The translations under genes were made by a program, and so were the position numbers. From positions 1,002,001 to 1,066,000 of the forward strand of contig NZ_PDJO01000001.1 in NCBI RefSeq assembly GCF_002563775.1: a DNA stretch of 64,000 nt. The letters are read 5' to 3'. This document shows positions 8,955 through 18,481 of the stretch, piece after piece. Source of the DNA: Thioclava sp. ES.031 (GTDB taxonomy: Bacteria; Pseudomonadota; Alphaproteobacteria; Rhodobacterales; Rhodobacteraceae). Under the pieces are notes generated by a model, which worked only from the letters and a program-made list of their open reading frames with translations, was not told where the DNA came from and ran no database searches. The number at the start of each line of letters is the position of its first letter. Position 1 is the stretch's first letter.

Positions 8955-9725
8955 GTGAACGAGATTTGGCTCGGCCTGATGGGCGGCATGGTGGCGGGCG
9001 TCGCAACGGCTGCCGGGGCGATCCCGGCGCTGCTCGGGCGCTCCATGAGCCAGCGCACCGCCGACACGATGCTGGGCTTCGCGGCGGGCGTGATGCTCTC
9101 GGCCTCGTATTTCTCGCTGATCCTGCCCGGCATCGACGTGGCCGAGACCATGTTCGGCTCGGTCTGGGTCGCCGCCGCCATCGCCGCAATCGGCATCGCC
9201 ATCGGCGCGAGCTTCGTGGCCTGGCTGAACGCGACCCTGCCGCACGAGCATTTCACCACCGGGCGCGAAGGGGCCGATGCGGCGCAACTGGCGCGGATCT
9301 GGCTTTTCGTGATTGCGATCACGATCCACAACTTCCCCGAAGGCCTGTCGATCGGCGTGGCGTTCGGCGCGGGCAACGAGAACGGCTTCTCGGTTATGAC
9401 GGGCATCTCGTTGCAGGACATTCCCGAGGGGTTGGCCGTGGCGGTCGCGCTGATCGGGCAGGGCTACACCCGCCGCAAGGCCTTCTTCGTCACTGCGATG
9501 ACGGGGGCGGTCGAGCCATTGGGCGCGCTGGTCGGCGCGGCTGCGGTCTCGGTCTCCGGCGCGTTGCTGCCATGGGGGCTGACCTTCGCGGCGGGCGCCA
9601 TGCTCTACATCATCAGCCACGAGATCCTGCCCGAAACCCACCGCAACGGGCATCAGAACCGCGCGACCGCCGGGCTTCTCTTCGGGCTGATCCTGATGAT
9701 GTTCCTCGACGTGACGCTTGGCTAA
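8955..9725 (+). CDS. ZIP family metal transporter
   Basis: This 256-residue integral membrane protein is likely to import or export divalent metals such as Zn(II). It has about eight hydrophobic segments. The metal-binding motifs are HNFPEG (helix 4, near base 9330) and QDIPEG (helix 5, near base 9415), typical of the ZIP/GufA family. I chose the GTG at 8955 because it follows an AGGAG ribosome binding site at 8944-8948 and gives a family-like N terminus (NEIWLGLMGG). An upstream extension would have to cross non-conserved sequence. The gene is separate from its neighbours, and direction of transport cannot be inferred. Confidence 0.88.
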   Translation: MNEIWLGLMGGMVAGVATAAGAIPALLGRSMSQRTADTMLGFAAGVMLSASYFSLILPGIDVAETMFGSVWVAAAIAAIGIAIGASFVAWLNATLPHEHFTTGREGADAAQLARIWLFVIAITIHNFPEGLSIGVAFGAGNENGFSVMTGISLQDIPEGLAVAVALIGQGYTRRKAFFVTAMTGAVEPLGALVGAAAVSVSGALLPWGLTFAAGAMLYIISHEILPETHRNGHQNRATAGLLFGLILMMFLDVTLG

Positions 9726-9889
9726 ACCCTCTTTACTTCCGCGCTGCCCCGGCGTAAGCGCAAACGCATGATCGCTCGGACCGCATATATCGCCCGTCCC
9801 CGACGTCGCCGCTGAAGCGCCTGACGTCCGATCTGCCGTGGCATGCCGCCACACCCTATCCCAAATCGCTGACCTTAGGCCCCTGAATG

Positions 9890-9918
9890 TTGACAGACCC
9901 CCGGGACTGTTGCACGCA
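9890..9918 (+). promoter_or_regulatory. Possible promoter of argD
   Basis: A perfect -35 hexamer TTGACA (9890-9895) lies 52 bases before the argD ATG. The -10 position (about 9913-9918) is poorly matched, so this is tentative. Confidence 0.3.
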
Positions 9919-9947
9919 TTTGCCTTCTCTTACTGGAGTTTGACCCG

Positions 9948-11126
9948 ATGATCCCCTCCGTTTTGCCGACCTATAATCGCGCACCGCTCGCCTTCGTGAA
10001 GGGCGAGGGCTCCTGGCTGGAGACGGCGGACGGGACCCGATATCTCGACATGGGTGCGGGGATCGCGGTGAATGCGCTGGGTCATGCCGCCCCCGAACTG
10101 GTCGAGGCGCTGACCGAGCAGGCGAGCAAGCTGTGGCACGTCTCGAACCTCTATCAGATCCCGCAGCAGCAGGCGCTGGCCGATGCGCTGGTCGAGAAGA
10201 CCTTCGCCGACACGGTCTTCTTCACCAATTCCGGCACCGAGGCTGCTGAACTCGCGATCAAGATGGCGCGGAAATACTGGTCCTCGAAAGGCGAGGACCG
10301 GGTGGAGATCATCACCTTCGAGGGCGCTTTCCACGGCCGCTCCACCGGGGCCATCTCGGCCACGCCGAACTCGGAAAAGATGGTGAAAGGCTTCGGCCCG
10401 CTGCTGCCCGGTTTCAGCCAGCTCCCCTGGGGCGATCACGAGGCGCTCAAGGCTGCCGTCACCGACAAGACCGCCGCCATCCTGATCGAGCCGATCCAGG
10501 GTGAGGGCGGTATCCGCCCGGTGCCCGATCAATGTCTGAAGGGGCTGCGCGATCTCTGCGACGAGACCGGCGCGCTCCTGATCTTCGACGAGGTGCAATG
10601 CGGCGTGGGGCGCTCGGGACGGCTGTTCGCGCATGAATGGGCAGGCGTCACGCCCGATATCATGATGGTCGCGAAGGGCATCGGCGGGGGCTTCCCGTTG
10701 GGCGCGGTGCTGGCGACTGAGGATGCCGCCTCCGGCATGGTCGCGGGAACGCATGGCTCGACCTATGGCGGCAACCCGCTGGGCTGCGCGGTCGGCGCCA
10801 AGGTGATGGAGATCGTCTCCGAGCCCGCCTTCCTCGATCAGGTGAACGCGCGCGCGGGCTACCTGCGTCAGAAGCTTGAAGGGCTGATCGCCGCGCATCC
10901 CGACACGTTTGAGAGCGTTCGCGGCACCGGTCTGATGCTCGGGCTCAAATGCAAGCGCGCGCCGACCGATCTCGTCGCCGCCGCCTATGACCAGAACCTG
11001 CTGACCGTGCCGGCTGCCGACAATGTCCTGCGCCTTCTGCCCGCGCTGAACATTTCCGAGGCCGATCTGGCCGAGGCCGTGACCCGTCTCGATGCCGCCG
11101 CGTCGCAACTCGAAAAGGCCGCCTGA
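9948..11126 (+). CDS. argD: Acetylornithine aminotransferase
   Basis: This is a PLP-dependent class III aminotransferase of arginine biosynthesis (N-acetyl-L-glutamate semialdehyde to N-acetylornithine), probably also able to act on succinyl-diaminopimelate. The 392 residues match the family length. The PLP-binding Lys is K243 in [14 protein letters not shown]. The [13 protein letters not shown] motif with its Asp, and the [14 protein letters not shown] glycine/serine loop, are visible. argF follows on the same strand after an 88-bp spacer, a common argD-argF pairing in alphaproteobacteria. Confidence 0.95.
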   Translation: MIPSVLPTYNRAPLAFVKGEGSWLETADGTRYLDMGAGIAVNALGHAAPELVEALTEQASKLWHVSNLYQIPQQQALADALVEKTFADTVFFTNSGTEAAELAIKMARKYWSSKGEDRVEIITFEGAFHGRSTGAISATPNSEKMVKGFGPLLPGFSQLPWGDHEALKAAVTDKTAAILIEPIQGEGGIRPVPDQCLKGLRDLCDETGALLIFDEVQCGVGRSGRLFAHEWAGVTPDIMMVAKGIGGGFPLGAVLATEDAASGMVAGTHGSTYGGNPLGCAVGAKVMEIVSEPAFLDQVNARAGYLRQKLEGLIAAHPDTFESVRGTGLMLGLKCKRAPTDLVAAAYDQNLLTVPAADNVLRLLPALNISEADLAEAVTRLDAAASQLEKAA

Positions 11127-11136
11127 CTTCCTCTTG

Positions 11137-11187
11137 GCGTAAATATCCTCGGGGGCTGCGCGGGAGCGCAGCGGGGCGGACAGCCCC
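11137..11187 (-). repeat. Intergenic GAGGATATTT element (copy 1)
   Basis: Read on the minus strand, a GC-rich hairpin (GGGGCTG...CAGCCCC) is followed by CCGAGGATATTTACGCCAAGAG. The same architecture recurs at 32122-32176. This copy fills the argD-argF spacer and may act as a processing or attenuation hairpin. Confidence 0.6.
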
Positions 11188-11214
11188 TCAGGCCCCTCCA
11201 CGAAAGACAAACCG

Positions 11215-12141
11215 ATGAACCATTTCCTCGATATCCACAAAACCGACCCCGCCGCGCTGCGGTCCATGATCGACCAAGGCATCGCTATGAAGCAGGCCCG
11301 CAACGGTCGCCCGAAAGGCGCGCCCGATGACGAGCAGCCGCTGGCCGGTCACATGGTCGCGCTGATCTTCGAGAAGCCCTCGACCCGGACCCGCGTCAGC
11401 TTCGATGTCGGCGTGCGTCAGATGGGCGGCCAGTCGATGGTGCTCTCGGGCGCGGATATGCAGCTGGGCCATGGCGAGACCATCGCCGATACCGCCCGGG
11501 TTCTGTCGCGCTACGTCGATCTGATCATGATCCGGACCTTTGAGGAGGAAACCCTGCTCGAGATGGCGGAATACGCCTCGGTGCCGGTGATCAACGGTCT
11601 CACCGACCGCACTCACCCCTGCCAGATCATGGCCGATGTGATGACCTATGAAGAGCAGCGCGGGCCGATCGCGGGCAAGAAGGTGGTCTGGTCGGGCGAC
11701 GGCAACAACGTCTTCGCGAGCTTTGCCCATGCCGCCGCGCAGTTCGGCTTCGATCTGACCTTCACCGGGCCCGAGACGCTCGACCCCGAGCGCGCTTGGC
11801 TGGACGTAGCCGAGAAGGCGGGCCACCCGATCACCATCGAGCGCGACCCGGTCAAGGCGGTCGAGGGCGCCGATCTGATCGTCACCGACACCTGGGTCTC
11901 GATGCACGACCCGGAATCCGCGAAAGAGCGTCGCCACAACCAGCTGCGGCCCTATCAGGTCAACGAGGAACTGATGAGCCACGCCAAGCCCGACGCGCTG
12001 TTCATGCATTGCCTGCCCGCGCATCGCAACGACGAGGCGACGAGCGGCGTCATGGACGGCCCGCATTCGGTGATCTTCGACGAGGCCGAGAACCGTCTGC
12101 ACGCGCAAAAGGCGGTGATGCGCTACTGCCTCGGCAAATAA
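11215..12141 (+). CDS. argF: Ornithine carbamoyltransferase
   Basis: This enzyme transfers the carbamoyl group from carbamoyl phosphate to ornithine, giving citrulline. The protein has 308 residues. The carbamoyl-phosphate motif STRTR is at residues 56-60, HPCQIMAD near 138, and the ornithine/catalytic HCLPAHR loop near 265. All are canonical for the anabolic enzyme. It follows argD on the same strand and probably shares its transcript. It converges on engB with a 21-bp gap and no visible terminator. Confidence 0.96.
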   Translation: MNHFLDIHKTDPAALRSMIDQGIAMKQARNGRPKGAPDDEQPLAGHMVALIFEKPSTRTRVSFDVGVRQMGGQSMVLSGADMQLGHGETIADTARVLSRYVDLIMIRTFEEETLLEMAEYASVPVINGLTDRTHPCQIMADVMTYEEQRGPIAGKKVVWSGDGNNVFASFAHAAAQFGFDLTFTGPETLDPERAWLDVAEKAGHPITIERDPVKAVEGADLIVTDTWVSMHDPESAKERRHNQLRPYQVNEELMSHAKPDALFMHCLPAHRNDEATSGVMDGPHSVIFDEAENRLHAQKAVMRYCLGK

Positions 12142-12162
12142 CGACAGCAGCCGGGCAGGGGG

Positions 12163-12816
12163 TTACTCCAGCCCGGCGATGATCGCGCGCAGCGTCTCGA
12201 TCCCTTGGCCCTTCTCGGACGAGGTCAGCACGATCTCGGGGAAGGCGGCGGGGTGTTTCGCCAGCGCCTGACGCACCTGATCCAGCACCTTCTCGCAATC
12301 CTTCGCGCTGACCTTGTCCGCCTTCGTCATCACGACCTGGAAGGGGACGGCGGCGCGGTCCAATAGCGTCAGGATTTCCTCATCCACCGCTTTCACACCG
12401 TGGCGCGTGTCGATCAGCACGAAGGCGCGGCGCAGCGTGGCGCGACCCGACAGGTAATCCTTCAGCAGCGCCTGCCACTTCGCGACCACCGCGACAGGGG
12501 CCTGCGCGAACCCATAGCCCGGAAGGTCGACCAGATAGGGGCCGTCCTGCGTGGTGAAATAGTTGATCTCCTGCGTCCGGCCCGGCGTGTTCGACGCCCG
12601 CGCGAGGTTGCGGCGGTTCGTCAGTGCATTGATCAGGCTCGACTTGCCGACATTGGAGCGGCCCGCGAAGCAGACCTCGATCCGGTCGGCGGGCGGCAGC
12701 CCCTTCATCGCGACGACGCCCTTGAGGAAGTCGACGGGGGCCGCAAACAGCTTGCGACCACGCTCACGCGAAAAATCGTCGGGGGCCTCGGCCAGCGGGA
12801 ACTTCAATTCCATCAT
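12163..12816 (-). CDS. engB: Ribosome biogenesis GTPase EngB (YihA/YsxC)
   Basis: This 217-residue essential-type GTPase acts in assembly of the large ribosomal subunit. The P loop GRSNVGKS is at residues 52-59, followed by switch I (SNTPGRTQEINYF), DLPGYG (G3) and TKADKV (G4). The ATG overlaps the stop of the upstream MOSC gene (ATGA arrangement), indicating translational coupling in a yidC-MOSC-engB operon. A second ATG at 12813 is a possible alternative start. This operon order is common in Rhodobacterales. Confidence 0.95.
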   Translation of the reverse strand: MMELKFPLAEAPDDFSRERGRKLFAAPVDFLKGVVAMKGLPPADRIEVCFAGRSNVGKSSLINALTNRRNLARASNTPGRTQEINYFTTQDGPYLVDLPGYGFAQAPVAVVAKWQALLKDYLSGRATLRRAFVLIDTRHGVKAVDEEILTLLDRAAVPFQVVMTKADKVSAKDCEKVLDQVRQALAKHPAAFPEIVLTSSEKGQGIETLRAIIAGLE

Positions 12817-13580
12817 AGAACCTCGATCTTGTCGCCGCGCGCGATGCGGCCCTGTTTCGTCACGAGGCAGAATACGCCCAGATCATGGTGGCCGTAATGG
12901 CGCTCCAGCTCGCTCAGCATGTCGATATCGCGTTCGCCCGTCTCGATATTGGCGTCCGTCGCGCGGCAGCGCTCGATACAGGCGCGCAGTTGCAGCTCTG
13001 CCTCGCCGATCCGCACCGTCTTGCCGATCAGGTCCATCTCCGCGAAAGGCTCCCAGCCCTCGACCCAGAGATTGGCGCGGAAGCGGCGGCGGTCGATCGG
13101 CTTGCCCACCCGGGCCGAGAGATCATCGAGCGAGGCTTGCCCGATCAGCGAGACATAGGGCAGGGGATCGTCGGTGAAGGCCCGGTCGGGGCCGCGCACC
13201 AGCGCGGTTGGGCGCGGCGCGCTCTCGGGCCAGAACGGACGCAGCCATTCCAACAGTTTGCGCTGGTCGAGTTCACGGTCGGGGTCGATCTCGAGATGCC
13301 ATTGCTCGGGATGTTCCAGCAGGATGTGCCCGTTCTCGAGCATCCGCGACGTGACCCCCATCAGCCCCGGCGCGGAGCGCCCGATCACGAAGTTGATCTT
13401 CTTGCCCCAGGCATCCGCGCGCCCTTCCGCACCGACGCCGACCTTGGAGCGTTCGTGCAGTACCGCCCATTCCCGGTCGCAAGGCAAGACGCGCCCCTCT
13501 TCAAGGGACGCGTCCTTTAGTTCCTCTACCCCGATCGACTTGATCGGATGTCGGTAGATGCGAGAGAGCGTTGCGCTCAT
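12813..13580 (-). CDS. MOSC domain-containing protein
   Basis: This 255-residue protein has the N-terminal beta-barrel (MSATLSRIYRHPIKSIG, residues 1-120) and C-terminal MOSC domain found in molybdenum-cofactor sulfurase tails and YiiM/YcbX-like proteins. The conserved MOSC cysteine is in the CIERCRATDAN region near residue 210. Such proteins are proposed to carry or deliver sulfur or Mo cofactor; the substrate here is unknown. The ATG at 13580 overlaps the yidC stop by four bases, and the gene's own stop overlaps the engB start, so all three are coupled. Longer upstream frames would run antiparallel to nothing conserved and were rejected. Confidence 0.9.
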   Translation of the reverse strand: MSATLSRIYRHPIKSIGVEELKDASLEEGRVLPCDREWAVLHERSKVGVGAEGRADAWGKKINFVIGRSAPGLMGVTSRMLENGHILLEHPEQWHLEIDPDRELDQRKLLEWLRPFWPESAPRPTALVRGPDRAFTDDPLPYVSLIGQASLDDLSARVGKPIDRRRFRANLWVEGWEPFAEMDLIGKTVRIGEAELQLRACIERCRATDANIETGERDIDMLSELERHYGHHDLGVFCLVTKQGRIARGDKIEVL

Positions 13581-15424
13581 TTCTTCTCTTCGGCGGGTTT
13601 CTTCCGCTGGAAGCTCTCTTTGATATTGCCGAACAGATCCGGGCGTTTCCCGTGCATCGACATGATCGTGTACTGCTGGAGGAACGTGATCGTGTTGTTC
13701 GTGATCCAGTACAGAACGAGGCCCGAGGCGAAGCTGCCCAGCATGAACATGAAGACCCACGGCATCCACGCAAAGATCATCGCCTGAGTCTTATCCGTCG
13801 GCGCCGGGTTCAGGCGCTGCTGGAACCACATCGACACACCCAGCAGGATCGGCAGGATGCCGAGCGACAGGATGAAGAGCGGCGAGCCCGGATCGGGCGC
13901 TGCGAAGGGCAGCAGGCCGAACAGGTTCAGGATCGAGGTCGGATCGGGCGCCGAAAGGTCGTGAATCCAGCCGATCCACGGCGCGTGATACAGCTCGATC
14001 GTGACGTAGATCACCTTATAGAGCGAGAAGAAGATCGGGATCTGGATCAGAAGCGGCAGACAGCCCGCGGCGGGGTTCACCTTGTGCTTCTTATACAGCT
14101 CCATCATGCCCTGCTGCATCTTCTGGCGGTCGTCGCCAGCGGCTTCCTTCATCTTCTCCATCTCGGGCTGCAGCTCTTTCATGCGCGCCATCGAGATGTA
14201 GGACTTCCGTGCCAGCGGGAAGACGATCAGCTTGATGATGAAGGTCAGTGCGATGATCGCCCAGCCCATGTTGCCGATCGCGCCATGCAGGAAGTGCAGC
14301 AGGCGGAACATCGGCTTGGTGAGGAAGTAGAACCAGCCCCAGTCGAGCGAGTCGACGAATTTCGGGATCGGGACATTGTCCTGATAGTCGCGCAGGGTTT
14401 CCCATTCTTTCGCACCGGCGAAGAGGTGGGTCTGCGCGTCGCCCTTGGCGCCCGGCGCGACGTCGATCACCGGCAGGCGGGTCTCGGTCTGGTAGATGTC
14501 GGACTTCTCGCCCGAATATTTCACGACCGAGGTGAACGGGCCCGAGATCGGCGCCAGAACGGTCTGCCAGTATTTGTCGGTGAAGCCCGTCCAGCCGGCG
14601 TCCTGCACCTGCTTGATCTCGGCCTGACCCTCGGCGCCCTTGTTGTCGAGCTTGGTGATGTTCTTGTATTTGATCTCTTCGAGATTGCCGTCATCCATCG
14701 CCACGAGGCCTTCGTGGAGCACGTAGACGCGGCGCTCCTGCGGGATGCCGTGACGCGCGATGATGCCGTAGGGGGCAAGTTTCACCGCAGCGTCGGTGCC
14801 GTTCTGCACCGACTGCTTGATCGTGAAGAGATACTTGTCGTCGACCGAGATCTCGCGCTGGAAGGTCAGGCCATGGCCATTGTCCCATTGCAGCGTGACC
14901 GGGGTGTCGGGCGTGAGTTTGCCGTTGCCGACCTGCGTCCAGACCGTGTTCGGACCGGGCACCTGATCGCCGGGCAGACCGCCTGCGGGCAGCCAGCCAT
15001 AGACGACGTAATAAGGCAGGGTCGAATTGCCGGTATCGCCGCTGATCGGCGACAGAAGCCGCACGTCGGGCGAATCCTCGGCCAGCGTTTCCTTGTATTT
15101 CTTGAGCGAGAGGTCGTCGAAACGCCCGCCGAGAGTCGAGATCGAGCCCTCGACCGCGGGGGTGTCGATCTCGATGCGCGCGGCGCTCTGGGATTGGGCG
15201 CTCGCGGCCTGCGACATCGTCGCGGTATCGACCGGTGCGCCCGTGGAGTCGGCCGCGGTCTTCGGTGCGATATCAGTGGCTTCGGGCGTAGCGCTCTGCT
15301 CTGCGACCGGTTGGCTCGGTGCTGTTGTCGTGTCTTCCGTGGGCGGGAAGAAGTAGGTCCAGACGCCCAGCACGAGCGCGGAAAGCACCACCGCGAGAAT
15401 GAGATTCTTGTTTTGGTTGTCCAT
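13577..15424 (-). CDS. yidC: Membrane protein insertase YidC
   Basis: This Oxa1/YidC-family insertase inserts and folds inner-membrane proteins, alone or with SecYEG. Its 615 residues comprise an N-terminal anchor (residues 6-25), a long periplasmic beta-supersandwich domain (about 60-350) and the conserved five-helix core (about 365-580). The core includes the PMFRLLHFLHG segment, the cytoplasmic MARMKELQPEMEKMKE hairpin and the NPAAGCLPLLIQIPIFFSLYKV helix. A basic C-terminal tail (KKPAEEKK) is suitable for ribosome contact. It opens the yidC-MOSC-engB operon. Unusually, yidC is separated from the upstream rpmH-rnpA-yidD-ttcA run by a signalling gene. Confidence 0.97.
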   Translation of the reverse strand: MDNQNKNLILAVVLSALVLGVWTYFFPPTEDTTTAPSQPVAEQSATPEATDIAPKTAADSTGAPVDTATMSQAASAQSQSAARIEIDTPAVEGSISTLGGRFDDLSLKKYKETLAEDSPDVRLLSPISGDTGNSTLPYYVVYGWLPAGGLPGDQVPGPNTVWTQVGNGKLTPDTPVTLQWDNGHGLTFQREISVDDKYLFTIKQSVQNGTDAAVKLAPYGIIARHGIPQERRVYVLHEGLVAMDDGNLEEIKYKNITKLDNKGAEGQAEIKQVQDAGWTGFTDKYWQTVLAPISGPFTSVVKYSGEKSDIYQTETRLPVIDVAPGAKGDAQTHLFAGAKEWETLRDYQDNVPIPKFVDSLDWGWFYFLTKPMFRLLHFLHGAIGNMGWAIIALTFIIKLIVFPLARKSYISMARMKELQPEMEKMKEAAGDDRQKMQQGMMELYKKHKVNPAAGCLPLLIQIPIFFSLYKVIYVTIELYHAPWIGWIHDLSAPDPTSILNLFGLLPFAAPDPGSPLFILSLGILPILLGVSMWFQQRLNPAPTDKTQAMIFAWMPWVFMFMLGSFASGLVLYWITNNTITFLQQYTIMSMHGKRPDLFGNIKESFQRKKPAEEKK

Positions 15425-15615
15425 GAAACCCTAATTCCACAAGCCTGTCGAAAACTTGCATGGGTTCAACAGAAGGGGCAGCCAAAGGTCAAGCCATTTT
15501 CCCTTGAAACAGTGGATCGGGCATGGTTTGCCATCACGCTTTCGGCCCAGATCCGGGGTCCGCAGTCGCAAAGCCCGGTCTGCGACTCGGTCTGCGGCCC
15601 GGTCTTTGGGATGGT

Positions 15616-17235
15616 TCAACGCCTGCCGATTTGCGGCGTGGCGTCGAGCTTGGTGCGATGACGTTCCGCCCATTCGAGGAATTCGCTGATCGGCATCGGC
15701 GCGGCAATCGCCGGGCCCTGCACCGCCGAGCAGCCCAACTGGCACAGCATCGCGTGTTCGGCGATCCCCGGCACCCCTTCGGCGAGCGTTTCCAGTCCCA
15801 GCCCCTCCGCCATCGACACGATCGCGGCGGTCAGGCGCTGGTGTTCGGTGTTGTGGTCGATCTCTGCCGTGAGCGAACGATGGATGCGCAGCCGCTGCGG
15901 CCCGATCTGGCGGATCGTCTCCGCCGAGACGGGGCCGGAGCCGAATCCCGCCAGTTCGATCAGGCAGCCGAGGCGCTTGATCGCGTGCAGCGTATGGCTG
16001 CAGACCGGATCGTCGAGCCGTGCCACCATCGCCTGCGGGACGATCAGCCGCAGCCGGTTCGGGGCGATCTCGAAGCGGTCGAATTCCCAGGCCAGCCGCT
16101 CGGCCAGCTTCGGGTCGCTCATCTGCCCGGGCAGGAAAGGAAGCGAGGCCGGGCCGAAATCGCTACCGTCGCGGGCGATGTCGCGCAGTGCGCCGAAAGC
16201 CGCGTAAAGCATGACCTCGGAGAAGCGCGCGCCAAGCCCTGCAGCCTCGATCGCGGGGAGTATCTCGCTTTCGGTCAGAATCCCGCGTTGAGCATGAAGC
16301 CAGCGCGGAATCGCCTGAAACCCGCTGATATCGCCTGTGTCGGTGGAAATCTGCGGCAGGAAAAACGCCTTGATATGGCCTGCTTCGAGCGCCTCTCCCA
16401 CACTGGCGGACAGCGGATGCGGGCCCGGCTCTTTCATGGCGACCTTGTCCGAGTGGGAGGAGCGGATCGCGCCGGGGCCGGATTGCATCGCGCGGTTGGC
16501 CGCGGTTTCGGCGCGCGAGAGCGCCGCCTCCGCCTCTGTGTTGGCGCGCGCGTCAGCCTTGGCCTGCGAGGCGGCGTCGTCGCGATAGGCCGGGGCTGCG
16601 GCACTTCGGCCCACGAGGTGAAAACCGATATGCATGGTGATCTCCTGCGTCTGCTCGGCAATCACGTAAGGCTCGCTCACCGCTTCCTGAAGGCGGCCGC
16701 AAAGCTGGATCATCCCTTCGAGGCCAAGCCGCGGCGTCGGCCGAAGCAGCACCGCGAAACGCGCGCCGTCCCAGCGCGTGACCACATCGCCGCTGCGCAA
16801 TTGCGCCTGAAGCCGTTCGCCGATCCGGCGCAGCAGAAGATCGAATTCCTTCGGGTGCAACCGCCGCAGCACCTGATCGGGTGCGTCGAGCCCGAGGATC
16901 AGGCATCCGGTCGGGCGATTGCGCCGCTGCGAATCCTGCAAGGAGGCGGCCATCTCGGCAATCGCGGCACTCGGCGGCAGCAGGCCGGTCGCGGGGTCGC
17001 ATCCTTCCTCGTCGATCTCGACCGGAACGGGCAGGCGGCGGGTCATCCAGCCCACCAGAATCGCGGTCAGACCGATTAGCACCATCGCCTCCGGCCCGAC
17101 CCAAAGCAGGGCGAGCCCGCAGGCCGGCAAAAAGGCGATCATCTCGCGTCGGAGCAGAACCGGACCCGGCTTACCGTTATATCTTGCGCGCAGCTCTGAT
17201 TTGCGGGCGGCGCGCTTGCCCCCGTCATTTCCCAT
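15616..17235 (-). CDS. Degenerate GGDEF-EAL protein
   Basis: This 539-residue membrane-associated signalling protein has two hydrophobic segments near residues 32-65, a GGDEF-like domain (about 75-210), a variable linker, and an EAL-like domain (about 285-525). The active sites look lost: the GGDEF signature reads DGARF (residues 156-160), and the EAL signature reads QAI in GFQAIPRW. The second EAL-domain Asp motif reads LAGFGSG instead of DDFGTG. It is therefore probably an inactive c-di-GMP protein acting as a receptor or partner. I prefer the ATG at 17235 (upstream GGTAGG); a TTG at 17289 is an alternative. It lies between ttcA and yidC. Confidence 0.85.
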   Translation of the reverse strand: MGNDGGKRAARKSELRARYNGKPGPVLLRREMIAFLPACGLALLWVGPEAMVLIGLTAILVGWMTRRLPVPVEIDEEGCDPATGLLPPSAAIAEMAASLQDSQRRNRPTGCLILGLDAPDQVLRRLHPKEFDLLLRRIGERLQAQLRSGDVVTRWDGARFAVLLRPTPRLGLEGMIQLCGRLQEAVSEPYVIAEQTQEITMHIGFHLVGRSAAAPAYRDDAASQAKADARANTEAEAALSRAETAANRAMQSGPGAIRSSHSDKVAMKEPGPHPLSASVGEALEAGHIKAFFLPQISTDTGDISGFQAIPRWLHAQRGILTESEILPAIEAAGLGARFSEVMLYAAFGALRDIARDGSDFGPASLPFLPGQMSDPKLAERLAWEFDRFEIAPNRLRLIVPQAMVARLDDPVCSHTLHAIKRLGCLIELAGFGSGPVSAETIRQIGPQRLRIHRSLTAEIDHNTEHQRLTAAIVSMAEGLGLETLAEGVPGIAEHAMLCQLGCSAVQGPAIAAPMPISEFLEWAERHRTKLDATPQIGRR

Positions 17236-17316
17236 GACACCTACCCCCGTGGCACATGCGGGCCCCTCAAGGTCCCCCTTCGCCAGCAAGGCTAGACGTC
17301 AATGGTGTTCAGCCGG

Positions 17317-18198
17317 TTAATCGCGCTCGCGCAAAACCGGGACGTTTTCGTTAAAATCCGCTTCACCCTCCGCGCGGCGCTCGAGCCCCGCGAAATCGAA
17401 GATCGAGGGGTCGCACAGATGCGAGGGGCGCGCGTTCATCAGCGCCTTGAACATCTTGTTGCGGCGGCCGGGCGCGTTCTTCTCCCAGCCGTCGAGCATC
17501 ATCTTCACCTGCTGGCGCTGCAGCCCGTCCTGAGAGCCGCAGAGGTCGCAGGGGATGATCGGATAGTCCATCGCGCGGGCGAATTTCTCGCAATCGGCCT
17601 CGGAGACGAAGGCCAGCGGGCGATAGACGAAGAGATCGCCTTCCTCGTTCAGCAGTTTCGGCGGCATCGTCGCAAGGCGCGAGCCGTGGAACAGGTTCAT
17701 GAAGAAGGTTTCCAAGATGTCGTCGCGGTGATGGCCCAGCACGACCGCCGAGCACCCTTCCTCGCGCGCGATGCGATAGAGGTTGCCACGCCGCAGCCGC
17801 GAGCACAGCGCGCAATAGGTGCGGCCCTGCGGGACCTTGTCCATCACGATCGAATAGGTGTCCTGATATTCGATCCGATGCGGCACGCCCATCTTCTCGA
17901 GGAATTCCGGCAGCACGGTCGCGGGGAACCCCGGCTGACCCTGATCGAGATTGCAGGCCAGCAACTCCACCGGCAGCAGCCCGCGCCACTGCAGCTCGTG
18001 CAGCACGGCCAGAAGCGTATAGCTGTCCTTGCCGCCCGAGAGGCAGACCAGCCAGCGTTGCCCGCGTTCGATCATCCCGTATTTCTCGATCGCCTCGCGG
18101 GTCTCGCGCACGATGCGTTTGCGCAGCTTCTTGAACTCGGTGGTCGAGGGCGCGCCTGCGAAAAGCGGATGGATCGGGCTGTCTTCGTCATCAAGCAT
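17317..18198 (-). CDS. ttcA: tRNA 2-thiocytidine biosynthesis protein TtcA
   Basis: This enzyme thiolates cytidine 32 in the anticodon loop of certain tRNAs, using ATP and an iron-sulfur cluster. The 293-residue protein carries the PP-loop SGGKDS at residues 54-59. It also has the cluster-binding cysteines C129/C132 ([10 protein letters not shown]) and C217/C220 (PCDLCGSQ), and a GHHRDD motif. The ATG at 18198 overlaps the yidD reading frame by 8 bases, so the two are probably co-translated. It belongs to the rpmH-rnpA-yidD-ttcA run. Confidence 0.95.
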   Translation of the reverse strand: MLDDEDSPIHPLFAGAPSTTEFKKLRKRIVRETREAIEKYGMIERGQRWLVCLSGGKDSYTLLAVLHELQWRGLLPVELLACNLDQGQPGFPATVLPEFLEKMGVPHRIEYQDTYSIVMDKVPQGRTYCALCSRLRRGNLYRIAREEGCSAVVLGHHRDDILETFFMNLFHGSRLATMPPKLLNEEGDLFVYRPLAFVSEADCEKFARAMDYPIIPCDLCGSQDGLQRQQVKMMLDGWEKNAPGRRNKMFKALMNARPSHLCDPSIFDFAGLERRAEGEADFNENVPVLRERD

Positions 18199-18481
18199 CT
18201 GGAGTGTCCTTCGCGTCATGCGCATGGGCGCAACGATGGGCGGCGTCATGGTCGGGATCGGCCCCGGGCACCGGATCATAGCCATGCCCGCCCCAGGGGT
18301 GGCAGCTCAGGAGCCGCTTCCCGGCCAGCCAGCCACCCTTCACCGCACCATGCCGTTCGAGCGCTTCGAGCGCATAGGACGAACAGGTCGGCTGATAGCG
18401 GCAGCCATGCCCCATCCAGGGGCTCAGCAGCAGGCGATAGGCATGAACCGGCAGGGCGAGGATTCGGGCGAGGGGGCTCAT
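18191..18481 (-). CDS. yidD: Membrane protein insertion efficiency factor YidD
   Basis: This 96-residue peripheral membrane protein assists YidC-dependent insertion. The family core is clear: [26 protein letters not shown] near residues 9-34, then [10 protein letters not shown] and the [13 protein letters not shown] segment, with three cysteines conserved. A His/Asp-rich tail follows ([18 protein letters not shown]), longer than in many homologues. Its ATG overlaps the end of rnpA by four bases (ATGA), and its own end overlaps the ttcA start. Confidence 0.95.
   Translation of the reverse strand: MSPLARILALPVHAYRLLLSPWMGHGCRYQPTCSSYALEALERHGAVKGGWLAGKRLLSCHPWGGHGYDPVPGADPDHDAAHRCAHAHDAKDTPDA

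Noticed and set aside
13571-15661. A 696-codon plus-strand frame opposite yidC
   Set aside because: It is antisense to yidC, has no motif, and is rich in Arg, His and Asp as expected of a shadow frame.
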